The notes under the pieces: model-generated
The model's database searches: none
The model's input: the letters and a program-made list of their open reading frames with translations, nothing else
Told to the model about the DNA's origin: nothing
Translations under genes and position numbers: made by a program
Assembly: GCA_000434935.1 (NCBI GenBank)
Contig: FR882187.1
Location: forward strand, 1 to 26,881
Source: Bacteroides sp. CAG:709
GTDB lineage: Bacteria > Bacteroidota > Bacteroidia > Bacteroidales > UBA932
Length of the DNA stretch: 26,881 bases
Direction: 5' to 3'
Shown here: positions 1 through 7,680 of the stretch, piece after piece
Layout of the letters: the number at the start of each line of letters is the position of its first letter
Position numbering within the stretch: position 1 is the first letter of the stretch

Positions 1-303
1 CGTGCCTTGTGAGATGGCGGATGCGGCTATCGCTGCGCTTTCCATGTCTTTCCACGTGGTGCTTTCGGAGTAGGCATAACCTGTCTTTTCTCCGCAGAGT
101 ACCCGGATGCCGACGCCATAGTCAATGTTCAGGCCGCCGGATGACACTTCGCCGTCTATCAGCTGGTGTGTCTGGTTCATCGTATTCTCGAAGTAGAGGT
201 CGCAGTAGTCGCCTCCATGCGAGAGTGCCGTTCCCGTAAGTTTCTGAAGGTCAGTATCTCCGACCTTGAATATGTCCAAATAGTATTGCTTGTCTGATAT
301 CAT
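1..303 (-). CDS. tldD: TldD metalloprotease, N-terminal part (runs off the left edge)
   Basis: The first 101 codons of a TldD/PmbA-family protein are present; the rest lies beyond the left edge. Translation from the ATG at 303 contains ALSHGGDYCDLYFEN, then LNIDYGVGIRV and GEKTGYAYSEST, matching the TldD N-terminal pattern (DYGDLYF, NIDQGVGVRA, SGEKTGFAYAD in E. coli TldD as I remember it) better than TldE/PmbA. TldD usually acts with TldE as a zinc metalloprotease on unfolded or small peptides; the metal site lies in the missing C-terminal half. The start codon overlaps the stop of the upstream kinase-like gene as ATGA, so translation is probably coupled. Family assignment is firm; the substrate is unknown. 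Confidence 0.88.
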   Translation of the reverse strand, partial: MISDKQYYLDIFKVGDTDLQKLTGTALSHGGDYCDLYFENTMNQTHQLIDGEVSSGGLNIDYGVGIRVLCGEKTGYAYSESTTWKDMESAAIAASAISQGT

Positions 304-902
304 TTTTGTTTTTCTTCTATGACGTTGTTCGCTTCTTCGGCGAGTTGACGTATTTTCATATATGTTTCTTCGTCTTTGATGATAAGTCTGTTTTTCTGTC
401 CTTCTGCGACGACACGGAAAGGTATCTGGGAGTTGTCGGCCAGTATCCACCTGTCAGCCATTGACTTATAGACATTGAAAAAATAATGCAGTCCTGCTGT
501 ATAGCGTCGGCGGATGACGGGTTCGGGGATGTTGTGCCCGCCTGCCGCAACTCTGGCGCGCACGCGTTCGACGGCGAGTTCGGGCGAGTTCAGCCAGAAG
601 TAGAGAATCGTCACGGTGTAGCCTTGTTCGTGGGCGCGGTCAATCATGCGTTTGAGGCTTCTGGTGGCCAATGTGGTTTCGATGGCGAAGTCTTCGTGTC
701 GTCTGAACAGGTAGTTCATTTTCAACAGCATGAGTTTGCCGGCTTGGATGGATGCCGCGTCCGGGCTGAATGGGGAGAGGCTCTTGGCGAATTCGTCGGA
801 GTTCACGAATTGGCTGCATCCCAGCATTTCCGGCAGCAGCGCATATGAGGCCGTGGTTTTCCCGGCTCCGTTACATCCCGATATGACGTATAGCTGTGGC
901 AT
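300..902 (-). CDS. Zeta-toxin/COG4185-like P-loop kinase
   Basis: A 200-residue P-loop protein. The Walker A motif GCNGAGKTT is at residues 9-17, right behind the first beta strand. NSDEF (34-38) sits where zeta toxins carry the substrate-binding Asp, ETTL (75-78) matches the conserved Glu region, and RVRARVAAGGHNIP (114-127) followed by RRR (131-133) resembles the arginine lid of the zeta/COG4185 family. Members phosphorylate small molecules (UDP-amino sugars in epsilon-zeta systems) or are of unknown substrate. No epsilon-type antitoxin ORF lies upstream; the next 900 nt have no credible gene. Instead the gene overlaps tldD by 4 nt (ATGA). Whether it is a toxin or a housekeeping kinase cannot be told from sequence. 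Confidence 0.82.
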   Translation of the reverse strand: MPQLYVISGCNGAGKTTASYALLPEMLGCSQFVNSDEFAKSLSPFSPDAASIQAGKLMLLKMNYLFRRHEDFAIETTLATRSLKRMIDRAHEQGYTVTILYFWLNSPELAVERVRARVAAGGHNIPEPVIRRRYTAGLHYFFNVYKSMADRWILADNSQIPFRVVAEGQKNRLIIKDEETYMKIRQLAEEANNVIEEKQK

Positions 903-995
903 GGCAATTAATGTTACAGTGTCAGTGTTTCGAGCGCTTGTTTCAGATGTCCTGTTTCAGACACCAGTTTTCAGGCGCTTGTCGCTGACAACATA

Positions 996-1026
996 CGAAG
1001 ATACGGAGAATTTCCGGTTCCGGCAA
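996..1026 (-). promoter_or_regulatory. Possible promoter of the zeta-like/tldD unit
   Basis: On the minus strand TATCTTCG (996-1003) matches the Bacteroidetes -7 box TAnnTTTG at 7 of 8 positions, with TTGC 19 nt upstream (1023-1026) as a weak -33 box. It would give a leader of about 85-90 nt. Two imperfect boxes make this tentative. Confidence 0.3.
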
Positions 1027-1051
1027 TCGCGCGCGGGGGATTCTTGGTAGC

Positions 1052-1098
1052 GGGCGGGTGCTCGGGGGTTGGTGGGAGCTCGGGGGTTGGTGGGGTGG
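1052..1098 (+). repeat. 18-bp tandem duplication with G-quadruplex-type runs
   Basis: Two adjacent 18-bp units (1060-1077 and 1078-1095) beginning GCTCGGGGGTTGGTGGG differ at one base. Together with the GGGCGGG just before them they give at least five runs of three or more G within 47 nt on the plus strand, which meets the usual G-quadruplex pattern. It lies in the non-coding stretch upstream of the zeta-like gene. Confidence 0.6.
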
Positions 1099-1196
1099 CG
1101 TCCATGCCTCCATGTCCCCGCCACCGCCCGGGCTTGTCTTGCGGAGAAAATTCCGGGGTTGGTGTGAGGGGCAGAACGTCGTGTTCAGCGTGGCCC

Positions 1197-1296
1197 GGCG
1201 TGAGCATTAAAACGTTTTCTACGCACGTCGTGGTTGTTTTGCGGCCTGTTGTGAGTGGAAAACGTTTTATTACGCACGGGAGAGTCTGGGGAAATA
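1197..1296. repeat. 100-bp interspersed repeat, copy A
   Basis: This copy is about 92% identical (8 differences in 100) to 1602-1701, in the same orientation and 405 bp away. It holds two perfect AAAACGTTTT palindromes (1209-1218 and 1259-1268) exactly 50 bp apart, with flanks (GTGAGC, TACGCAC) that are roughly inverted relative to each other. No protein domain is recognisable in any frame. The 3' side runs into a purine-rich tract, as in copy B. Function is unknown; the conserved, paired palindromes could be protein-binding sites. Confidence 0.75.
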
Positions 1297-1601
1297 TGAA
1301 AATCGGAGAGAAAACAGAGAAAACAGAGAAAACAGAGTAAAGAGAGAAAGCAGAGAGACAGAGGACGCAGGGAAAACAGGGAAATTCGAAAAAACAGAGG
1401 TAACAGAGTAAATGAGGGAAATCAGAAAAACAGAACAAAAGAGGACTCCGAGCAAACAGAGAAAAGGGTCAATAGAGATAACAGAGAAAATGGACAATGA
1501 AATGGGACGAGTAGAATGCGGACGTAACAGAGTGAAGAGAGAAAGCAGAGATGAGGGACGAATGCAGAGGCAACAGAAAAACGTGGCGATGGAAGCATTC
1601 T
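1297..1601. repeat. Polypurine ACAGAG-type degenerate repeat tract
   Basis: About 300 nt in which the plus strand is overwhelmingly A and G, built of degenerate units such as AAAACAGAG, TAACAGAG and GAAAGCAGAG. A longer internal duplication is visible: ACAGAGTAAAGAGAGAAAGC near 1334 and ACAGAGTGAAGAGAGAAAGC near 1527, one mismatch. ORFs through it are low-complexity (Phe/Ser/Val/Leu-rich on the minus strand, Lys/Thr/Glu on the plus strand) and are artefacts of the repeat. The strand asymmetry could allow triplex or strongly biased RNA, but no role is evident. Confidence 0.65.
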
Positions 1602-1701
1602 GGCGTGAGCGTTAAAACGTTTTCTGCGCACGTCGTGGTTGTTTTTCGACTTGTCGTGAGTGGAAAACGTTTTAGTACGCACGGGAGGGTCTGGGGAAAT
1701 A
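1602..1701. repeat. 100-bp interspersed repeat, copy B
   Basis: Second copy of the element at 1197-1296, again with two AAAACGTTTT palindromes (1614-1623, 1664-1673) spaced 50 bp and again followed by purine-rich sequence (1702-1734). The palindromes and their flanks are better conserved between copies than the sequence between them, which holds four of the eight differences. Confidence 0.75.
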
Positions 1702-1734
1702 GGGAAATAGGAGAAAAACCGAGGTAACAGACTA

Positions 1735-1770
1735 AAGCGAGGGCGCTGCGGAATTGCAGGGTCCTCGCTT
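1735..1770 (-). terminator. Branched hairpin after the adhesin operon
   Basis: AAGCGAGG (1735-1742) pairs with CCTCGCTT (1763-1770), and inside it CTGC (1746-1749) pairs with GCAG (1756-1759). It lies about 75 nt past the stop of the last operon gene. No good U-tract follows on the minus strand, so it may act as a 3'-end stabiliser or a factor-dependent terminator. Confidence 0.45.
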
Positions 1771-1846
1771 GGGAGTTATTATTGTCCGTTATTTTTTGAA
1801 TGTTACTATATTAACTGCGAACTGACAGAAAGGCAATTCGGGACGC

Positions 1847-4189
1847 CTACTGGGCAACGCCGTCAATGACTAGTTCACCGGTAGTTCCAGGAACGAATCT
1901 GCCGTAGAGATTGCTGTGTTCAGGAGCGGTCTTGCCGGTCTGGGTTATGGTGTTTCCTGATTCGGTGATGTTATTGATAGTCAACTTGCCCACATTTGCA
2001 GTACCGACTACTACACCTACTCGCCAACCACCATCGTCAGTGGATGTGAGAACGCAATTCTTAACTGCACAGTCAGTGATCGTGTGGAATGTTGCAGGGT
2101 TACATCCGGCATGGCCGATAATACCACCTACTGAACCTTTAGCTGAAATTGTACAGCCCTCTACTGAACATTTGGTAATCTTGATATATGTGTCAACAGG
2201 TCCATCATTAGGTTTATTATAACCTGAGGTCCAACCGATTAGACCACCGACACGCGCGCCGCCGGTAGAAATCATTTCAGAATTCGTAAGATGACAATTA
2301 TCAAGTTCAATCGTAGGCATGCTATCTACATTGCAGACAAATGCGCCAATACCCTGATTGCTGGTAACATCGTTAATCTTAACACCATCCAATGTAAGAT
2401 CCTTGACAACGATTCCTGAATTACCAGCGAATCCGCCAGCAAACAGAGGTGCATTCAAGCCAGAAATGGTATGGCCATTGCCGAGAACAGTTATTACACC
2501 AGCCCCATGATATCCGTCTATGGTTGCAGGAACCCAGGTTTCACCTTCCTTAAGGACAATATCCTTGCCCATTTTTACGACATTGTCGCCAGAATCTGCG
2601 ACCGTAAATGCCGTGATGTACGCCTGAAGTTCTGCGGCAGTCATAGCCACTGGCTTATCACCACGTACAACAGTCCATACGCCATTAGTCTCCACTGAAA
2701 TGTAGCCAGGAGCGAGATAAGAAGCAGCATCATCAGATTTTGCATTTGCAGGATCAAAACCCTGGAAAGAACCGCCAGTCACAATGATATTTGCTTTTCC
2801 TGCCGCATAGTTTTCGTTCTTGCAATTAAGCACAAAATCATATGGGCCATGTCCAGTCAATGGGCACAACTGCTGTATCGAGTATGAGCCTCCTTTAATT
2901 TCGGCAAGACCTTCATACACATGCAAAGCATCTATATTTCCGACATAAGTACCATCCTCTATTATCAGATGACCACCATCTGAAACAAGAAGGGCATAGC
3001 AATCATTTTCTTTTGCCTTTACAGTTCCATCACCTTTAAGAGTCAATGCTCCTCCAGCAACTTCAAAAATAGAATATTTTTCAGTTGCTTCATCCCAAAG
3101 ATCTTCAGTATTGGTAACTGTCTTGCCATTAAGGTCGAGTGTGACTTCCGCGCCTGTTGCAACTGAGATAGGCTCATTCACAACAAGGTCCTCTGACAAT
3201 GTAGCTGAGCCGCCGGTGGCGAAGAGGGCCTTGAGCGACTCCACGTTCTTGATGTTGACTAGGTCAATGTCATTGTCAGGCTCATTGAAGATAGGGACGA
3301 TTTCGATATTGAAGATAACCTGCGAGGTGAGAAGGTTGCCGAGGATGTTGGTGCGGTAGTTGTTCTGGACCGGAGTCTGAGGTGATGAAGCTGTGATTGC
3401 ATCACCCGTTGCAGGAACGAACTCAGCGGTAACATTGGAAATGTGCTTCTCGTCTTGCTTACCTACAGGGATGATGTAATTCATTGTCATCCAAGCATAT
3501 TTGGTTCCATCTTTGATAACAAGTGGCTCAGCAGGAAGTTCAGCTGCGGCAAATGTGACTTTATCAGTAGCCGGGCCTTCGACTTTACCTTCTGCATTGA
3601 AAGTATCAAACACATTGGCAACGTCGGTAGCTGTGAAAACACTCTGTTTAGGAACAAAGCCGGCGGCAGCAGCCTCAAGGAGATCAGCAGTACCGAAGTT
3701 CACCTGCGCGAACGGACGGTAAAGTTTAATGGTTTCCGTCAATGCACCATTGACTTTCAGCTCTTTGCGGGTGGCATAGAATGCATCGCGTTTCTCGTCG
3801 TTGGCTTCAGCTCCTTCGTAAGAAATCTTGATGTTCTTCAAGTCGGTGACGTCGTAAGGCGCACCTTCGGCTGCCTGTGCCCAGAACACGAAATTGTACG
3901 TCTTGCCTTTCACGAGGCTGAATGTCACCTGTGTTTTCAGATCTGTGAATGTGGCAGTCTTGTCGAGTTCGAGCTTTGTTTTCGCATCGTCGTTCTCATA
4001 AACTGACACATAGAGTTTCTTGGCGGTCTGACCGTCACCAAGCGCTTTGGTAGCCATTTCACCCGGCAATGCCGCCGTGAATGTTACGTCTACCAACTGT
4101 CCGTCAGGGACTTCCGCCACCTGTTCCTTGTTACAGCTGACTGCAAGTAGTGCCAATGCGGCAGCTGCCAAATATTTTAATGTTTTCAT
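1847..4189 (-). CDS. DUF6562-like surface lipoprotein with beta-helix/GLUG-like C-terminal region
   Basis: A 780-residue predicted outer-membrane lipoprotein: short basic N-terminus, hydrophobic stretch, lipobox AVSC with Cys19. Residues about 30-300 share a fimbrillin-like domain with the next two genes: YNFVFWAQ (98-105), NDEKRDAFYA (130-139), RPFAQVN (158-164) and an RTNILGNLL segment near its end. From about 310 onward short beta-strand and Gly/Asn-rich repeats suggest a right-handed parallel beta-helix (VTLDLNGKTV, IIEDGTYVGN). A GGSFQGFDPA module follows, then VGGLIGWTSG and VGGIIGHAGC segments resembling GLUG repeats. It is the last gene of the operon, 31 nt after its paralog. A role as adhesin or fimbrial tip-like subunit is inferred; no catalytic motif is visible. 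Confidence 0.78.
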   Translation of the reverse strand: MKTLKYLAAAALALLAVSCNKEQVAEVPDGQLVDVTFTAALPGEMATKALGDGQTAKKLYVSVYENDDAKTKLELDKTATFTDLKTQVTFSLVKGKTYNFVFWAQAAEGAPYDVTDLKNIKISYEGAEANDEKRDAFYATRKELKVNGALTETIKLYRPFAQVNFGTADLLEAAAAGFVPKQSVFTATDVANVFDTFNAEGKVEGPATDKVTFAAAELPAEPLVIKDGTKYAWMTMNYIIPVGKQDEKHISNVTAEFVPATGDAITASSPQTPVQNNYRTNILGNLLTSQVIFNIEIVPIFNEPDNDIDLVNIKNVESLKALFATGGSATLSEDLVVNEPISVATGAEVTLDLNGKTVTNTEDLWDEATEKYSIFEVAGGALTLKGDGTVKAKENDCYALLVSDGGHLIIEDGTYVGNIDALHVYEGLAEIKGGSYSIQQLCPLTGHGPYDFVLNCKNENYAAGKANIIVTGGSFQGFDPANAKSDDAASYLAPGYISVETNGVWTVVRGDKPVAMTAAELQAYITAFTVADSGDNVVKMGKDIVLKEGETWVPATIDGYHGAGVITVLGNGHTISGLNAPLFAGGFAGNSGIVVKDLTLDGVKINDVTSNQGIGAFVCNVDSMPTIELDNCHLTNSEMISTGGARVGGLIGWTSGYNKPNDGPVDTYIKITKCSVEGCTISAKGSVGGIIGHAGCNPATFHTITDCAVKNCVLTSTDDGGWRVGVVVGTANVGKLTINNITESGNTITQTGKTAPEHSNLYGRFVPGTTGELVIDGVAQ

Positions 4190-4220
4190 ATTGGTTAATT
4201 TTTGTTGTTTCTGTCATGTT

Positions 4221-6542
4221 TTATAGAACTTGCAATCCATCCACAAAAACTTCAACTTTGTTGTTACCCTTCTTCTTATTCCACAAAGAATTACCGCTTA
4301 CAGAGCCAGCATCAAAGCCCGATTCTGTACAACCATTGATATGAACTTCATACTCAGAAAAAGTACTATCGATTTCTATTGCAGCCTTGCCTGTAACTGG
4401 GGTTGTCGCAATGAATTTACAATTATTAAATGTTGCAACTTCCTTATTGATAGATCCTTCATTGTATATTAGCACACCCTTACCTGCACAGTTGAACACA
4501 CAATCGTTGAATGTAATATTCGTTGAGCCGTATGTCCAGATATTGTATGCGGCCGAACTTGTCTGATTAAATGTACACTTTTCAAATACAGCATTCGCAG
4601 CATAAGAAAATGGCTGTCCTTCTATCGTGCAGTCAACATATTTGATACTTGCCGCATGCTGAATTCCGGTGTAATTCGCATTAGGCGACTTCATCGTGAC
4701 ATTCTTGAATGTCAAATTCTTATTGTGGTAAGCAACCGCCGTTGGAATGTCGATTACAGTGCCCGCAACACCTTCAATTGTAACGCCATCAGCAACAGAT
4801 GCTGGTGCGGTAAAAGTACCGGCCGGGACAACAATTGTAGCATTCTCCTGAGCTACAGCATTCTTAAATCCTTCCTGATTGACAACCGGGATTGTACCTT
4901 CCTTTGAAACCACATAAGTGCTTACACCATTCTCATCTGTTGACACCTTAGTTGAATGATACCCTTCAGCTACAAAATTCGTATGAGCGCCTTCAGCCTC
5001 ATTGTCTGCAGGATCAAAACCGATAAATGTTCCGCCATATATCTTGACCGAAGCATGATCTCTATATTCATCCTGAATGTTAATCAAGAACTTGCTGTTT
5101 CCCACAACCGATTCAAACGTTCCACCATTAATGATAAGTTCAGAACGATAAGAATTAGGTGAATAAAGAAGAATTGCAGGGTTATCTCCACCATCAACAT
5201 CTTTGCTTGCAATGAAATGACCACTATTTACAGTAACTTTTCCTGCTCTAATAATTATACCCGCATCAAAATGGCCTGCTGTTGTTCCGTTTCGGCCGGC
5301 AATTGTCAGATTTCCATCAATAACAAGATTGTTAGTATTGTCCTCAAGTTCAATTGCAGCAGATGATTGACCGTTTTTTACTGTAGGTCCAAGAATAGTT
5401 CCATCTCCTGAAAGGGTACAATTGATATTTTCATTGAACAATGAAATAGTTTTTGAAGAATATCCGCTTAATTCCGCCGTCAAAGTAACATCTTTTCCAA
5501 TAACAATTTCAGTAGTTGTAGATTTTGCCAATGAAAGCGATTTAGTCAAAGTCATATCCTGAGACAATGAGACTTTACCTCCCGCAGCAACAGCTGCCCT
5601 AAAAGCCTCCTCATCATAAGCCATAGTCTCCTCATTCTCAAAAACAGGATCCACGATAACGTTGAACTGTGCCCCCGTCAAAAGAAGGTTACCTACGATA
5701 TTAGTGCGCCAATTACGTTTAAGAGGAACATTCGGGACACTGACAGGAACAGTTTTCCCCGCAACAGTCAACTCTGCAGCAACATCATAGACACTGCCAT
5801 TCTTCGGAGCAAAAACATAGTTCATAGAAAGATACTTATATTCTTTGCCCGCAACGGTAATATTTCCTTCTGGAACTGCCGCAGACGCAAACACAACAGA
5901 CTCTGTACCATCAATAACATCATCAGAAGAAAGCGGAGAAAATTCCGTTGGTACATTCTTGAACGTAACAGTAGATGTAGCTCCATCAAAATCAAGCTCT
6001 TTAGAAGCAGAACCAGCTGCAAGTTTACCTGTTGTAGCTATATTCACTTGAGCAAACGGACGAGTAAGCGTTACTGACTCAGAAATAGAACCATTTACGA
6101 TAAGCTTCTCTACGGCATAGAACGCATCGAAGTTTTCATCATTAGCATTCTTGCCTTCATATTTCGCAGAAATCTTTTTCAGTCCGTCTATTCCATCTAT
6201 CTCATAATAGCCTACAGTTGGAGTCTGTGCCCAGAACACGAAGTTATAGGTCTGGTCTTTGACAAGCTGGAATGTAACAGTTGTCTTGCCTGAATTCATT
6301 TTCTTGGTCTGCACGCCAAGCCCTTCAATCGGGTTTAAGTTCTCATCAAATACCTGATAATACAGCTGCGATGCAGTCATGCCGTCACCAATAGCCTTCG
6401 TGCCGATAACTCCCGGGACGTCGACTGAGAATGTGGCCTCGACCATGGCACCTTCACCAGGGCCGACCTGCTCTTTTGCGCAGGCTATCGCCAGGACCGA
6501 CATTGCGGCGGCTGCGAAAGATTTCAATAATTTTTTGTTCAT
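4221..6542 (-). CDS. DUF6562-like surface lipoprotein with beta-helix C-terminal region (paralog)
   Basis: A 773-residue predicted lipoprotein (lipobox AIAC, Cys21), homologous to the following gene. The N-terminal domain shows YNFVFWAQ (99-106), NDENFDAFYA (134-143) and RPFAQVN (161-167), ending near VPLKRNWRTNIVGNLL. The remaining ~450 residues are short beta strands with regularly spaced Gly/Asn, as expected of a parallel beta-helix, including an IYGGTFIGFDPA module, then FKNVTMKSPN, YVDCTIEGQP, FEKCTFN and FNDCVFN turns. It lies 28 nt after the third DUF6562-like gene and 31 nt before the 780-residue paralog, so all are probably co-transcribed. The duplication is still visible in DNA (GTGCCCAGAACACGAA at 3880-3900 and 6220-6245). 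A surface adhesin role is inferred. Confidence 0.78.
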   Translation of the reverse strand: MNKKLLKSFAAAAMSVLAIACAKEQVGPGEGAMVEATFSVDVPGVIGTKAIGDGMTASQLYYQVFDENLNPIEGLGVQTKKMNSGKTTVTFQLVKDQTYNFVFWAQTPTVGYYEIDGIDGLKKISAKYEGKNANDENFDAFYAVEKLIVNGSISESVTLTRPFAQVNIATTGKLAAGSASKELDFDGATSTVTFKNVPTEFSPLSSDDVIDGTESVVFASAAVPEGNITVAGKEYKYLSMNYVFAPKNGSVYDVAAELTVAGKTVPVSVPNVPLKRNWRTNIVGNLLLTGAQFNVIVDPVFENEETMAYDEEAFRAAVAAGGKVSLSQDMTLTKSLSLAKSTTTEIVIGKDVTLTAELSGYSSKTISLFNENINCTLSGDGTILGPTVKNGQSSAAIELEDNTNNLVIDGNLTIAGRNGTTAGHFDAGIIIRAGKVTVNSGHFIASKDVDGGDNPAILLYSPNSYRSELIINGGTFESVVGNSKFLINIQDEYRDHASVKIYGGTFIGFDPADNEAEGAHTNFVAEGYHSTKVSTDENGVSTYVVSKEGTIPVVNQEGFKNAVAQENATIVVPAGTFTAPASVADGVTIEGVAGTVIDIPTAVAYHNKNLTFKNVTMKSPNANYTGIQHAASIKYVDCTIEGQPFSYAANAVFEKCTFNQTSSAAYNIWTYGSTNITFNDCVFNCAGKGVLIYNEGSINKEVATFNNCKFIATTPVTGKAAIEIDSTFSEYEVHINGCTESGFDAGSVSGNSLWNKKKGNNKVEVFVDGLQVL

Positions 6543-6570
6543 AGTTTTATGTGTTTTAAAATATTATTTG

Positions 6571-7680
6571 TCAACGTATTATGATATTATATTCCCCATC
6601 AAAACCTGGGTCAATCGCCACGCCGCCTCCGGTATCCTGCATTAGGAAACTGCCTTTTACGGTGGTGAGCATGCTTCGTTTGAGAGGGACCTCTATCGGA
6701 TTGGTCATGGAGAGGCGGACACCTTCCTCGTCGAAGAGGCCTACGGCTACCATGACACTGGACTCGCGGCCGTTCACCATCACGTAGTCGAAGCCCAGAC
6801 GAGCATTGTGCTCATCTATCAATGTAATATCAGAAGTAAATGAGACGCCGGTGCTGGAGTCGCACGGCTTGTTGTCGCGCATGTTGAACGTCGACGGCAT
6901 GTAGCCGGTGTAGTAGAAGACTACGTTGTACTTCTTCAGATCGACTATCGGCGATTTGCTGTCACCGTCGCCCTTGGTTCCGCCGACCGCGGGGTCAGGG
7001 TCTTCGCTGTCAGAAGCAGACTCCTCACCGGATGCAGATGAAGCTTCGGAACCGTTTTCCTTCTTCCTCATGTCCGTGATGACCTTGGTGATGAACTCCT
7101 GGAGGTCGGTCGTAATGAACTCGAACTTAGCCAGAGGACGCGCCATGTCCACGGTGCCGCTCACAGGCGGGACAGAGGCCCCGAAACGCTCCACGGTCAA
7201 TTCCTTGTGGCCAACGAAAGCATCACGGAAATCATTGTTTCCCTCATGCTCGCCCTGGAGACGTATCTGCCTGAAGTTCTGGGTATTGTAATAGAAATCA
7301 TCCTTCGAGCCCTTGTCCACGAAATCCGTCCACACGTAAAAGTCGTATGTACCTTCGTCAATGCGGAGGGTCACTTCGTTGTTCAGGTCGGAGATGTCGT
7401 CCTTCGTGAAGATGTAGCGCCCGTAAGGGGTCTCCGCGAACGAATTGTCGCCCAGCTCGCGGTACGCCTCCACGACGTAACGGATCTGATAATCACGCCC
7501 GTCCTTCGAACCACGGGTGTCGTTCAGGTCCAGGACAATGAACTGCGGCAATGCCGTGTCGAAGTCCAGCTTCAGCGTGGCGTCAGCAGGAAGCGTCTCA
7601 GGCCATTCGTGGACCGCGCAGGAGGCGGACAATGCCATCGCAGCCAGCGAGGCCGTCATTATTTTCAATGCGTTTCTCAT
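6571..7680 (-). CDS. DUF6562-like lipoprotein (short, possible anchor subunit)
   Basis: A 369-residue predicted lipoprotein with lipobox SASC (Cys21) followed by AVHEWPETLPA, a start I associate with DUF6562-type Bacteroidales proteins. Motifs align with both larger paralogs: YDFYVWTDF (112-120), NDFRDAFVG (149-157), RPLAKFEF (181-188), VPLKRSMLTTVKGSFL (331-346). A Ser/Glu/Asp/Gly-rich linker at about 205-243 interrupts the domain. It has no beta-helix extension, so it may be a base or anchor component of the kind seen in fimbrillin (FimB/Mfa2-like) loci; that is inference. Its ATG follows the upstream TAG directly with no spacer, implying translational coupling. Confidence 0.75.
   Translation of the reverse strand: MRNALKIMTASLAAMALSASCAVHEWPETLPADATLKLDFDTALPQFIVLDLNDTRGSKDGRDYQIRYVVEAYRELGDNSFAETPYGRYIFTKDDISDLNNEVTLRIDEGTYDFYVWTDFVDKGSKDDFYYNTQNFRQIRLQGEHEGNNDFRDAFVGHKELTVERFGASVPPVSGTVDMARPLAKFEFITTDLQEFITKVITDMRKKENGSEASSASGEESASDSEDPDPAVGGTKGDGDSKSPIVDLKKYNVVFYYTGYMPSTFNMRDNKPCDSSTGVSFTSDITLIDEHNARLGFDYVMVNGRESSVMVAVGLFDEEGVRLSMTNPIEVPLKRSMLTTVKGSFLMQDTGGGVAIDPGFDGEYNIIIR

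Noticed and set aside
971..1497. Minus-strand ORFs rich in Phe, Ser, Val and Leu
   Set aside because: They are translations of the purine-rich repeat and the 100-bp element; no domain, no consistent start, and composition explained by the repeat.
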